From Flavobacterium hydrophilum (GTDB lineage Bacteria; Bacteroidota; Bacteroidia; Flavobacteriales; Flavobacteriaceae), in the NCBI RefSeq assembly GCF_003202405.1, contig NZ_QJHL01000002.1, positions 496,001 to 560,000 on the forward strand: 64,000 nt of DNA. The letters run 5' to 3'. The position numbers and the translations under genes are program-made. The notes beneath the pieces are model-generated. The model was not told the DNA's origin and did not search any database. It worked only from the letters and a program-made list of their open reading frames with translations. Shown piece after piece: positions 55,872-63,934 of this stretch. How positions within the stretch are numbered: position 1 is the first letter of the stretch; each line of letters starts with the position of its first letter.

Positions 55872-56951
55872 ATGAAAGCTAAATATTTTAATAAATCGGT
55901 AGAAGAAAAGTTGTTTTTTTCTTCATTAAAGGAAAGGGTTAATGAAAAACTCAAATATAAAAACGTTTCTTACGGGGATGCCAGATTTTGGTTTAAAGGT
56001 TTATTTTGGACTTTAGTATGCTACTCGGCTTATTCGTTGCTTTTTTTTAGTAATAGTAAAATTGTTTTTTGGCTCTTTTATGTGATTTTTCAATTATCGG
56101 GATTGCTAATCGGATTTAGTTTTGGTCATGATGCTTCTCATAATACTGCTTTCCGAAATAAAAAAGCAAACTCAATATTGCATTTTTTTAGTTTTCTGAC
56201 CGTAGGTATCGATCCGTTATTGTGGGGACTACGACATATTCGCTCTCATCATTTATATGCCAATGTAGAAGGAAGTGATATTGACATAGATAAAAACCCG
56301 TTTCTGAGATTAAGCCCAACGCATCCGTGGAAACCCAAACATAGATATCAGGCTTATTATGCTCCATTTGTCTATATGTTTACTTTGCTTCATTCTGTTT
56401 TTATGAGTGATTGGGTGTATTTATTTTCAGATGAATACGATTGGATGAAAAGAGGAATTGCTAAAATTGATTTGTATTTTAGGTTTATGCTTTATAAAGT
56501 AGTTTATTTTTCTTTAGCATTGGTTATCCCAATTCTTTACACTGACTTTTCATGGGTTTTTGTTGTTTTTGCCTTTATTACGGCAAGTGCTTTTACTTCA
56601 TTAGTATTTATAATCATGCTTGTAGGAACTCACTTTTTTGACGGTGCAGATTACCCTCAGCCGGAAGGAGAATTTTTGGAACATACATGGGCAGTTCATC
56701 AACTCCATACAAGTTGTGACTGGGATGCAAATAAAGGCTGGGCGAGATTCTTAAGCGGTGGGTCAAATTGCCATGCTGCGCATCATCTTTTTCCGAATAT
56801 TTGTCATACTAATTACAGTGAAATAAATTTAATAATTGAAGAAACAACAAAGGAATATAAACAACCTTATCACCATAAAACATTATTTGAAATGATGTTT
56901 TCGCATTTTAAGCATTTACACAAAATGGGCAAGTCTGAATTCTATAATTAA
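55872..56951 (+). CDS. Membrane fatty-acid (acyl) desaturase
   Basis: 359 residues from the start at 55872 (MKAKYFNKSVEEKLFF); the frame from 55803 runs through the promoter and is rejected. A di-iron desaturase of the inner membrane with three histidine boxes: HDASH (H86, H90), HIRSHH (H122, H126, H127) and HAAHH (H301, H304, H305). Hydrophobic pairs lie at about 43-82 and 205-260. No cytochrome b5 domain is present. It belongs to the linoleoyl-CoA/delta-desaturase-like group that adds cis double bonds and helps tune membrane fluidity, for example in the cold. Control by the divergent HTH gene is plausible. Confidence 0.9.
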   Translation: MKAKYFNKSVEEKLFFSSLKERVNEKLKYKNVSYGDARFWFKGLFWTLVCYSAYSLLFFSNSKIVFWLFYVIFQLSGLLIGFSFGHDASHNTAFRNKKANSILHFFSFLTVGIDPLLWGLRHIRSHHLYANVEGSDIDIDKNPFLRLSPTHPWKPKHRYQAYYAPFVYMFTLLHSVFMSDWVYLFSDEYDWMKRGIAKIDLYFRFMLYKVVYFSLALVIPILYTDFSWVFVVFAFITASAFTSLVFIIMLVGTHFFDGADYPQPEGEFLEHTWAVHQLHTSCDWDANKGWARFLSGGSNCHAAHHLFPNICHTNYSEINLIIEETTKEYKQPYHHKTLFEMMFSHFKHLHKMGKSEFYN

Positions 56952-56984
56952 AAAAGGTTTTAATACGTAATTAAAATAAAAATC

Positions 56985-57815
56985 ATGAAGAGATTAAATA
57001 AAAAATCAGTTTTAAAACTAGGGAAATGTCAATATACTTTAATTATAATAATGTTCAGTGTATTGAGTTTTGCACAACATAATTTTTCAAAAATGACAGA
57101 TCATACACGGGTAAACAATATTGCTGTAGATTCTTCAGTAGTATTAGATGGTAAAGAAATAAAGCTGAATTATTTCAGATGGAAATCTGATAATAATTTA
57201 AGAAATGACAGTATTAAGATATTTAGTTTGTCACCAATCTCAAGAAGAGTTAATGAAGTAAACGGTTTTGCTCTGGGTGCTGGTCATTTTGAAAATCAAA
57301 ATATTGAAATCCAGGTAATTAATGGGTTAAATATTGAAGCCAGTCCTATATCATTAGCTCTAATCTCTTTTTCTATTAATGTTCCGTTTGAGTCTTTGTT
57401 TGTGGGAATTAACGACAACGCTATCAGTAATGTGGCTTTTTTTGATGATAAAATAAAAACTTATATAAAGATAAATGGCTTAAATGTGAGTTCTGGTGGT
57501 TTTATGGGAGGGGCAGAAGTGAGAGGAATCAATATTTCGATATTTTCAGGAATGAATAAAATGAATGGTTTTTCTGTTGGAGGAATATTGAATACTAAAA
57601 GTTTTTCCGGTGTGAGTATTTCAGGTCTGGCTAATCTGTCTGATAATGGAAACGGTGTCCAGGTTGGGATTTCAAACGTTTCAAGAAGACACAATGGAAT
57701 TCAGATTGGGTTATTCAATAATTCTAAGGAGCTTCGTGGAGTGCAATTTGGACTTTGGAACACAAATGGAAGAAGAAAATTACCTTTTTTTAATTGGCAA
57801 TTTAAAAATAAGTAA
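56985..57815 (+). CDS. Exported repeat protein (LA_2272-like surface repeats)
   Basis: 276 residues with an export segment (IMFSVLSFAQ). From residue 162 on it is made of imperfect units of about 14-18 residues with the core NGxxxGxxN: INGLNVSSGG, NGFSVGGILN, SGVSISGLAN, NGVQVGISN, NGIQIGLFN and RGVQFGLWN. Such units predict a stacked beta structure, as in pentapeptide-like or LA_2272-type surface repeats. It starts 33 nt after the desaturase and may be co-transcribed. Function unknown. Confidence 0.75.
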   Translation: MKRLNKKSVLKLGKCQYTLIIIMFSVLSFAQHNFSKMTDHTRVNNIAVDSSVVLDGKEIKLNYFRWKSDNNLRNDSIKIFSLSPISRRVNEVNGFALGAGHFENQNIEIQVINGLNIEASPISLALISFSINVPFESLFVGINDNAISNVAFFDDKIKTYIKINGLNVSSGGFMGGAEVRGINISIFSGMNKMNGFSVGGILNTKSFSGVSISGLANLSDNGNGVQVGISNVSRRHNGIQIGLFNNSKELRGVQFGLWNTNGRRKLPFFNWQFKNK

Positions 57816-57840
57816 AATTAAAGCTTATTGCTATTATTCG

Positions 57841-57877
57841 AAAAACCCCCGATTCAAATAAATGAATTGGGGGTTTT
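57841..57877. terminator. Bidirectional terminator between the repeat protein and pnp
   Basis: Stem AAAACCCCCGATTCA / TGAATTGGGGGTTTT (one G-T pair), A-run on one side and T-run on the other, between convergent genes. Confidence 0.9.
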
Positions 57878-57910
57878 CTATGAATAAACCTTTAGTAAAC
57901 TAAGATCTGA

Positions 57911-60046
57911 TTACTCTTTTTTCTCCTCACGTGGAGGTCTCTGTAAAAGTGCTTTTCTTGACACTTTTTCTTTTTTAGTTTTAGGATCAACTCCAAGGTA
58001 TTTCACCTGAAAAACATCACCCATGTTTACTACGTCGGTAACATTTTCAGTACGCTCCCAGGCTAATTCAGAAACGTGTAATAAAACTTCATTTCCTGGC
58101 GCTGATGTATATTCAACTACAGCTCCAAAATCTAACATTTTAATTACTTTAACTTCATAAGCTTCTCCCATTTGTGGTTTGAAAGTAATTGACTTAATTT
58201 TAGCCAATACCGCTTCAATTCCAGCAGGATCTGTACCTAAGATTTCGATAACACCTTGCTCATCAACTTCGTTGATTACAATAGTTGTTCCGGTAGCTTT
58301 TTGTAATTCCTGAATTACTTTTCCACCAGGTCCAATTAATGCTCCAATAAAGTTTCCAGGAATAGTTCTGGTAATGATTTTTGGCGCATGAGCTTTTACA
58401 TCTGCTCTTGGTGCAGCGATTGTCTCAGTTAATTTTCCTAAAATGTGTAAACGTCCATCACGAGCCTGAGCCAAAGCCTGCTCCATAATGTCATAACGTA
58501 AACCATCAATTTTAATGTCCATTTGACAAGCAGTAATACCATCAGCAGTTCCGGTTACTTTAAAGTCCATATCTCCTAAGTGATCTTCGTCACCTAAAAT
58601 ATCAGACAAAACAGCAAATTTCTCTCCATCAGTAATCAATCCCATAGCAATTCCAGAAACTGGTTTTACCATTTGAACTCCAGCATCCATCAAAGCCATT
58701 GTTCCGGCACATACTGTTGCCATAGAAGAAGAACCATTAGATTCTAAAACTTCAGAAACAATACGGATTGTATAAGGACAATCTACAGGAATCATATTTT
58801 TTAAAGCTCTTTGAGCCAAGTTACCGTGACCAACTTCTCTTCTTGAAGTTCCTCTTAGTGGTTTTGCTTCACCAGTAGAGAAAGGAGGGAAGTTATAGTG
58901 CAAGTAGAATTTCTCTTCACCTTGCTCAGATGGAGAATCGATTTGATTCGCTTCTCTAGATGTTCCTAAAGTAACTGTAGCCAAAGCCTGAGTTTCTCCA
59001 CGTGTAAATAAAGAAGATCCGTGAACTCTTGGTAAATAATCAGTTTCACACCAGATTGGTCTGATGTCTGTTGTTTTTCTACCATCTAGACGTACACCTA
59101 ATTCTAATACTACATTACGAACAGCTTCTTTGTTTGTTTTGTAAAAATATTTACCAACTAAATCACCGTCAGCAGCTAATTCTTCTTCTGTAAATAGAGC
59201 TTTTACTTCTTCTTTTACTTCAGCAAATGCAGCACCTCTTTCGTGTTTAGCGGAACCAACTTTTGCAATAGCATAAATTTTATCGTATGCAGCAGCTTTT
59301 ACTTTTTTGTAAATTTCTTCGTTTTCTTTCTCACCTTCGTAAGTACGAATTTCTTTTTTACCAAAAGCAGCTTGTAAACGTAATTGTGCCTGAATTTGAA
59401 CTTTGATAGCTTCGTGAGCGAATTTAATAGCTTCGATCATTTCAGCTTCTGAAATTTCTTTCATCTCACCTTCAACCATTGCTACAGAATCCATAGAAGC
59501 TCCAATCATCATATCGATGTCTGATTTTTCTAATTCTTCTCTGCTTGGATTGATTACTAATTTTCCGTCGATACGTGCAACACGAACTTCAGAAATTAAG
59601 TTGTAAAATGGAATATCTGAAACTGCTAATGCTGCAGAAGCAGCTAAACCAGCTAAAGCATCTGGCATAACATTTTCGTCATGAGACATCAACTGAATCA
59701 TAACTTGTGTTTCAGCATGGTAATCATCTGGGAAAAGCGGACGCAATACACGGTCAACTAATCTCATTGTTAATACTTCGCTGTCGCTTGGACGTGCTTC
59801 TCTTTTAAAGAAACCTCCAGGGAAACGACCTGCTGCTGCAAATTTTTCGCGGTAATCTACCGTTAACGGTAAAAAATCAACGCCTGGGTTGCTGGTGCGA
59901 GCTGAAACTGCTGTTGCAAGAATCATTGTATCGCCCATTCTAACTACTACAGAACCGTCAGCTTGTTTAGCTAAACGTCCTGTCTCGATTGTGATGCTTC
60001 TGCCATCACCTAAATCGATTTTTTCTACAAATAATTGTGGAATCAT
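57911..60046 (-). CDS. pnp: Polyribonucleotide nucleotidyltransferase (PNPase)
   Basis: A 711-residue phosphorolytic 3'-5' exoribonuclease and core of RNA decay. Two RNase PH domains ([50 protein letters not shown]) flank the alpha domain. They are followed by a KH domain (about 555-615: [14 protein letters not shown]) and an S1 domain (about 622-693: [20 protein letters not shown]). The start at 60046 fits the family N-terminus ([18 protein letters not shown]). It lies downstream of rpsO with a terminator between, and has a long structured leader. Confidence 0.97.
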   Translation of the reverse strand: MIPQLFVEKIDLGDGRSITIETGRLAKQADGSVVVRMGDTMILATAVSARTSNPGVDFLPLTVDYREKFAAAGRFPGGFFKREARPSDSEVLTMRLVDRVLRPLFPDDYHAETQVMIQLMSHDENVMPDALAGLAASAALAVSDIPFYNLISEVRVARIDGKLVINPSREELEKSDIDMMIGASMDSVAMVEGEMKEISEAEMIEAIKFAHEAIKVQIQAQLRLQAAFGKKEIRTYEGEKENEEIYKKVKAAAYDKIYAIAKVGSAKHERGAAFAEVKEEVKALFTEEELAADGDLVGKYFYKTNKEAVRNVVLELGVRLDGRKTTDIRPIWCETDYLPRVHGSSLFTRGETQALATVTLGTSREANQIDSPSEQGEEKFYLHYNFPPFSTGEAKPLRGTSRREVGHGNLAQRALKNMIPVDCPYTIRIVSEVLESNGSSSMATVCAGTMALMDAGVQMVKPVSGIAMGLITDGEKFAVLSDILGDEDHLGDMDFKVTGTADGITACQMDIKIDGLRYDIMEQALAQARDGRLHILGKLTETIAAPRADVKAHAPKIITRTIPGNFIGALIGPGGKVIQELQKATGTTIVINEVDEQGVIEILGTDPAGIEAVLAKIKSITFKPQMGEAYEVKVIKMLDFGAVVEYTSAPGNEVLLHVSELAWERTENVTDVVNMGDVFQVKYLGVDPKTKKEKVSRKALLQRPPREEKKE

Positions 60047-60071
60047 AATTTTTTCCTTTTTGATTATACAA

Positions 60072-60128
60072 TGGGTTTTAGTTGTGTTGTAGTTGTTGTT
60101 GTGTGTAGTTGTTGTATTCTAAAACCCA
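60072..60128 (-). promoter_or_regulatory. Long stem with ACAAC-rich loop in the pnp leader
   Basis: TGGGTTTTAG (60072-60081) and CTAAAACCCA (60119-60128) are perfect inverse copies. In the pnp mRNA they enclose a 37-nt loop made almost only of A and C with few T, repeating ACAAC. The stem ends 25 nt upstream of the start codon. Shape and position suggest an autoregulatory or protein-binding site. Confidence 0.55.
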
Positions 60129-60155
60129 ATGAAAAACCAAACTTTTTTTCTTGTA

Positions 60156-60175
60156 ACAAGTCTTGTCAGACTTGT
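60156..60175. repeat. Short inverted repeat ACAAGTC / GACTTGT
   Basis: Seven-bp arms with a 6-nt loop between the rpsO terminator and the pnp leader stem. No T-run follows on either strand, so it is not a terminator; it could be an operator or leader hairpin. Confidence 0.4.
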
Positions 60176-60189
60176 GTCTTGTAAAAACA

Positions 60190-60215
60190 AAAAGAGGCAC
60201 TCTCGCACCTCTTTT
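60190..60215 (-). terminator. Terminator between rpsO and pnp
   Basis: On the minus strand AAAAGAGG-loop-CCTCTTTT is followed by TGTTTTTAC. It lies just after the rpsO stop, so pnp relies on readthrough or its own promoter. Confidence 0.85.
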
Positions 60216-60224
60216 CTATATTGA

Positions 60225-60491
60225 TTATTTTCTGATATTCAATACTTTGATAATCTCACGATATCTGTTGATCTCTTTCTTTTTCAAGTAATCTAACAAA
60301 GCTCTTCTTTTACCTACTAATAGTACAAGTGAACGCTCAGTGTTGTAATCGTGACGATTTTTTTTCAAGTGTTCAGTTAAGTGTGAAATTCTGTAAGTGA
60401 ACAATGCAATTTGACCTTCTGCGCTACCTGTGTTTGTTGCACCACCGTGTTGTGCGAAAATCTCTTCTTTCTTTTCTTTAGTTAAATACAT
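60225..60491 (-). CDS. rpsO: 30S ribosomal protein S15 (uS15)
   Basis: 88 residues, standard length. Signature parts: HGGATNTGSAEGQIALFTYRISHLTEHLKKNRHDYNTERSLVLLVGKRRALLDYLKK. It binds the central domain of 16S rRNA early in 30S assembly. The rpsO-pnp order is conserved across bacteria. Confidence 0.98.
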   Translation of the reverse strand: MYLTKEKKEEIFAQHGGATNTGSAEGQIALFTYRISHLTEHLKKNRHDYNTERSLVLLVGKRRALLDYLKKKEINRYREIIKVLNIRK

Positions 60492-60546
60492 TCCAATATT
60501 ATTTAATGATTTTTATGTATGTCATACAGCTTTTGTAAGACGGGTG

Positions 60547-60577
60547 CAAATTTACTATTTATTTTTGGAAATACAAG
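60547..60577 (-). promoter_or_regulatory. Promoter of rpsO (CTTG-N19-TAAATTTG)
   Basis: TAAATTTG (60554 down to 60547) with TTG (60576 down to 60574) at a 19-nt spacer. It is followed by CACCC, the same as after the tRNA-Phe box, which may be a shared start-site context of growth genes. The leader is about 50 nt. Confidence 0.75.
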
Positions 60578-60614
60578 ATAATGGTAAATTTAAATTTTGA
60601 ATCATTAATGAGTT

Positions 60615-61571
60615 TTATGTTTTATTGGCTGTTTGTATGGTAATTGGTAGTGAATATAAAACTCTTACAGGAATTCCCCTTCTTATGCCGGGATTCCATT
60701 TTTTGGCCTCTTTAATAACATTGATGGCACTTTCGTCTAATCCATGTCCAATGCCTTTTAATATCTTAGGTTGAATTAAACTTCCGTCTTTGTCAACTAT
60801 AAAAGTCAGATGTATTTTTCCGGATACTTTATTTCTTGCCTCTACGGGGATATATAATGATTTGCCTATATAGCTGTAAAATGAACTCATTCCTTTTTTT
60901 GGGCTTGGTCGCTGGTCCAAAATAGTATAAGGATATTCAATATTTAGAGAATCTTTACTCATACCTGAAACTAATTTTCCATTTTCATAAGTTTCAGTAA
61001 AAGTGGTTTTGCTTTTAAGGTTTTTTCCTTTCCATATACCCTCTGGAAATCCATTTTTGACTTTTCCGCTTTCTTGTTGATGTTCTGTTATAATTTCATA
61101 ATCACCATCTCCATTCTTAACTTTTTGTTCTTTCTGTGCGGTCCAGTAATTATTAATTTTCCATTCTTCTTCTCCTTTTTTATTCTGAGAATATTCTAAT
61201 TCGGATTTGATGTCTCCATTTTCATACCAGTTGTATTCTTTTCCTTTTTTCTTTCCGTCAGAATAGACTTGTAGCGACTTCTTATTTCCATTCTCATGAT
61301 AAGTTATGAATTGCCCGTCCTTTTTTACAATGTCTCTGTTTAAAGTAGTTCCTATAGATTTTATTGCCGAAGATTTGTAGTATTCTTTGAAAATATATTT
61401 TTCTTTGTTAGAAAAATACCCTTCAATAAGTCTGGTGTATTTGTAATTATCCGCAGTAGTTTCGGCCCAGGCTGAGTCTAGATAAATCAGTTTATTTACT
61501 TCAGTAGAATTTTGAGAGAATGATTTGGTTAGAATCAAAAGAAAAAATAATAAATGTACAGGTGTTTTCAC
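60615..61571 (-). CDS. TonB-family C-terminal protein with YwqK/MORN-like repeats
   Basis: 318 residues with a signal peptide (ends TKSFSQN). The middle has MORN/YwqK-type units (YHENGNKKSLQVYSDGKKKG, WYENGDIKSELEYS, GFPEGIWKGKNLKS). The C-terminal 85 residues are a TonB_C domain: VEARNKVSGKIHLTFIVDKDG, LDESAINVIKEAKKWNPGI, VRVLYSLPITIQ. No N-terminal TonB membrane anchor is seen, so it is an exported TonB-like protein and unlikely to be the main energy transducer. It follows a paralogue without the TonB_C domain. Confidence 0.83.
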   Translation of the reverse strand: MKTPVHLLFFLLILTKSFSQNSTEVNKLIYLDSAWAETTADNYKYTRLIEGYFSNKEKYIFKEYYKSSAIKSIGTTLNRDIVKKDGQFITYHENGNKKSLQVYSDGKKKGKEYNWYENGDIKSELEYSQNKKGEEEWKINNYWTAQKEQKVKNGDGDYEIITEHQQESGKVKNGFPEGIWKGKNLKSKTTFTETYENGKLVSGMSKDSLNIEYPYTILDQRPSPKKGMSSFYSYIGKSLYIPVEARNKVSGKIHLTFIVDKDGSLIQPKILKGIGHGLDESAINVIKEAKKWNPGIRRGIPVRVLYSLPITIQTANKT

Positions 61572-61666
61572 AGAGAATAGTTAGCTTAGTTAGGGGAGCT
61601 AAAGTAGTGTTTTTAGTACAATTTAGCAATTTTCGATTCGTGAAAAATATACGTTTAATTTAAATT

Positions 61667-62356
61667 TTACCTTTGAATGTTTTTTGCAGTTTGCTTTTTA
61701 TTTAAAGAAGAGTAAGAAGTTTTTATATTGTTTTCGTCTATTTTTATTCCTGAAATTAGAACTCCATTATCATAATTCTCAGTGAATGTAATGTTGCGTT
61801 CAGTATCATTTCCTTGCCAGAGACCTTGCTTTAAACCATTTTTAATAGTTCCTTTTTCTGTTATAAAGTTATCTGCGCTTTCATATTCGCCATTACCATC
61901 AACTACAGTTTGGTTTTTATTTTCATCCCAAAAATTTAGAATTAAAGTTTGTAATGTTTTCGTTTTGGAATTCCACAGATTTTGTTTCTCACACTTCTTG
62001 CTCTGGTTTTCGTACCAATTTATTTCTTTACCTTCTTTATGGTCTTCTTTGTAGTTTATAACCGATTCTTTTGAACCGTTTTTAAAGTAATAAATAAACT
62101 CACCATCTTTTTTTAGAATGTCCCTGTCCAAGGTAGAACCAGTCATTTTCTTTCTTCCGTTTTTATAAAAGTCAGTAACAACGTAGCGGACGCTTTTTTG
62201 CGAATAGTTTGTAATTACACGGGTATAACTGTAATTCTCGGAAGTGACTTCACGATTTAATGAGTCAAGAAAAATTTTCTTAGACATCACGTTAATTTGT
62301 GCAAATAGATTAACTGAAAGGATGAAATGGAATAATATGAAAAGGCTTTTTTTCAT
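61667..62356 (-). CDS. YwqK/MORN-like exported paralogue lacking the TonB domain
   Basis: 229 residues with a signal peptide (ends VNLFAQ). It aligns by eye with the first two thirds of the gene downstream: both share a YLDS/FLDS start, YTRLIEGY/YTRVITNY, GTTLNRDIVKKDGQF/GSTLDRDILKKDGEF, EGKEINWYEN and TFTENYDNG. It stops where the TonB_C domain would begin. The 95 nt after its stop hold no remnant of that domain, so it is either a truncated duplicate or a fitted partner. The frame is intact. Confidence 0.78.
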   Translation of the reverse strand: MKKSLFILFHFILSVNLFAQINVMSKKIFLDSLNREVTSENYSYTRVITNYSQKSVRYVVTDFYKNGRKKMTGSTLDRDILKKDGEFIYYFKNGSKESVINYKEDHKEGKEINWYENQSKKCEKQNLWNSKTKTLQTLILNFWDENKNQTVVDGNGEYESADNFITEKGTIKNGLKQGLWQGNDTERNITFTENYDNGVLISGIKIDENNIKTSYSSLNKKQTAKNIQR

Positions 62357-62389
62357 TCAGATCTATTTTTTACATTAAAAATAGGACTT

Positions 62390-62845
62390 CTAGAATAATT
62401 TAGCAACTTCCTGATTTACAAATTCTAAAAATCGTTCGTCAGCTTCTGTAAACGGATCGATAACATGACTGTCAATATCAATTTGTCCAATGTTTATCCC
62501 GTTTACAAATAAAGGTACAACAATTTCTGATTTTACTGTAAAACTGCAGGCAATATAATTGTCCTGAGCAGCAACATCCGGTACAACAAAATTGGCATTG
62601 CTTTCAGCAACCTGACCACAAATTCCTTTTCCGAATGGAATAATGGTATGATCGGTTTCGGCACCTACATAAGGGCCTAAATGCAAAGTTTTATTCTCGT
62701 GATTGGCAAAGTAAAAGCCGACCCAATTATAATATTCAACATTTTCGTTTAACAACTGGCAGATTGCCAATAATTTTTCGTCTCTGGTCGTATTTGCTTC
62801 AGCTATAATAGTTGCTATTTTTGGCTGTAATTCCTGAAATGTCAT
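62390..62845 (-). CDS. Free methionine-(R)-sulfoxide reductase (GAF domain)
   Basis: A 151-residue single GAF-domain enzyme that reduces free methionine-R-sulfoxide. Catalytic and resolving cysteines correspond to C100 (NYIACSFTVKSEIVVP) and C76 (GKGICGQVA), with the 24-residue spacing known from E. coli and yeast enzymes. The third cysteine of those enzymes is absent. YNWVGFYFA and the DIDSHVIDPFTEADERFLE end are typical. Cytoplasmic, probably with thioredoxin as donor. Confidence 0.9.
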   Translation of the reverse strand: MTFQELQPKIATIIAEANTTRDEKLLAICQLLNENVEYYNWVGFYFANHENKTLHLGPYVGAETDHTIIPFGKGICGQVAESNANFVVPDVAAQDNYIACSFTVKSEIVVPLFVNGINIGQIDIDSHVIDPFTEADERFLEFVNQEVAKLF

Positions 62846-62862
62846 AATGTGAAAATTTTATA

Positions 62863-62870
62863 CAAAAGTA
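62863..62870 (-). promoter_or_regulatory. -7 box TACTTTTG for the fRMsr gene
   Basis: Full TAnnTTTG match with a leader of about 14 nt; the -33 element is not clear. Confidence 0.5.
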
Positions 62871-62895
62871 TTTAAAGCTACACTCAAAAATTACA

Positions 62896-62903
62896 TAAAT
62901 TTG
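62896..62903 (+). promoter_or_regulatory. -7 box TAAATTTG for xrtF
   Basis: Full TAnnTTTG match with TTTA 21 nt upstream; transcription would start only 6-9 nt before the GTG start of xrtF. Confidence 0.5.
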
Positions 62904-62916
62904 AAAAAAAATCCCC

Positions 62917-63453
62917 GTGAAGAAATATTTAGTACAATTTAAACCCTTCCTTATTTTTATAGGAACTTTTTTTGCCACTTATATTTTACTGGCCGTGATT
63001 TATAAAAGTTATCTGAATAGTTTTGAATCAAATGATGTTGACGAAATAACACGTGTTGTTGGTTATAATGTCGATTTCCTAATGCGTATATTTAATTCAG
63101 ATATTATCATTCAGAAAAGCATATCGGATCCATGGTTAGAGGTTTGGTATAATAAAACTTATGTTATTCGAATTGTAGAAGGGTGCAATGCTGTAAGTGT
63201 GATAATTTTATTTATTTCGTTTGTAATAGCTTTTTCCGGAAAATTTAAAACCACTTTATTGTTTATTTTATCAGGGACTCTTTTTATTTATATTCTAAAT
63301 GTAGTCAGAATTGCGTTATTGGCCATTTTGTTATTTCGTTATCCTGAAAAAGTGCACCTTTTGCACAGTGTTCTTTTTCCGTTGATTATCTATGGATTGG
63401 TTTTCGTTTTATGGGTTTTATGGGTGAATAAATTTTCAAAATATGCTAAATAA
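62917..63453 (+). CDS. xrtF: Exosortase family protein XrtF
   Basis: 178 residues in the inner membrane, about six hydrophobic segments. It starts with GTG at 62917, since the next in-frame methionine is at residue 56. Exosortase catalytic residues are visible: C90 in VEGCNAVSVI, R131 in LNVVRIALLA and H150 (or H147) in HLLHSVLFP. Exosortases cut C-terminal sorting tails of exported proteins, and XrtF is the form of Flavobacteriia. The partner gene overlaps its end by 11 nt. No target protein is visible nearby. Confidence 0.92.
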   Translation: MKKYLVQFKPFLIFIGTFFATYILLAVIYKSYLNSFESNDVDEITRVVGYNVDFLMRIFNSDIIIQKSISDPWLEVWYNKTYVIRIVEGCNAVSVIILFISFVIAFSGKFKTTLLFILSGTLFIYILNVVRIALLAILLFRYPEKVHLLHSVLFPLIIYGLVFVLWVLWVNKFSKYAK

Positions 63454-63889
63454 ACTTTCCGAAAATAAGTTCAAAATCATAATAGCCATTTTGATTGTTT
63501 TGTGTCTGGGAATCGTTAGGGCTTTAGAAAATCAATTATTTTACGATCCATTTCAGGTTTATTTTGAATCAGATTTTAAAGAACTGCTGTTTCCTCATGT
63601 TGATCATTTTAAGCTTTTTACAGGACTTTTATTTCGCTACGTTTTAAATACGGTGTTGTCATTAATACTTATTTATGCTTTATTTAGAGATATTGAAATT
63701 TTGAAATTCAGTGCATTTTTGTATGTATTTTTTTTAGTAGTGCTTTTTGGGATGTTTTTTATAATCCTTGAATGTTTTCCTAATGCAAACTGGCTGCTTT
63801 TTTATGTAAGAAGATTTATCATTCAGCCCATATTTTTACTGTTATTTGTCCCCGCTTTTTATTATCAAGAGCAAAATCCCAAAAAATAA
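63443..63889 (+). CDS. Exosortase F system-associated membrane protein
   Basis: 148 residues with about four membrane segments and a short basic N-terminus (MLNKLSENKFK). Its start lies 11 nt inside xrtF, so translation is coupled. The sequence LENQLFYDPFQVYF and FKLFTGLLFRYVLNTVLSL fits the protein that regularly accompanies XrtF. Role in the system unknown. Confidence 0.88.
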   Translation: MLNKLSENKFKIIIAILIVLCLGIVRALENQLFYDPFQVYFESDFKELLFPHVDHFKLFTGLLFRYVLNTVLSLILIYALFRDIEILKFSAFLYVFFLVVLFGMFFIILECFPNANWLLFYVRRFIIQPIFLLLFVPAFYYQEQNPKK

Positions 63890-63922
63890 CATTTTATTAG
63901 ATTTTTTTAAAGGCTTTTTAAA

Positions 63923-63930
63923 TACTTTTG
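63923..63930 (+). promoter_or_regulatory. -7 box TACTTTTG at the start of the last gene
   Basis: Full TAnnTTTG match ending 4 nt before the ATG at 63935, the same geometry as before lptC. Predicts a leaderless or nearly leaderless mRNA. Confidence 0.5.
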
Positions 63931-63934
63931 CAGT

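Noticed and set aside
57461..57694. Minus-strand ORF of 77 residues inside the repeat protein gene
   Set aside because: It is the mirror of the repeated NGxxxG units, with proline-rich low-complexity output and no start context; a shadow of the real gene.
60156..60175. Second terminator between rpsO and pnp
   Set aside because: The ACAAGTC/GACTTGT stem has no T-run on either strand, so I kept it only as an inverted repeat.
61572..61666. Frameshifted TonB_C domain after the shorter YwqK-like gene
   Set aside because: The 95 nt between the genes contain no readable remnant of the domain in any frame; the shorter gene simply ends earlier.
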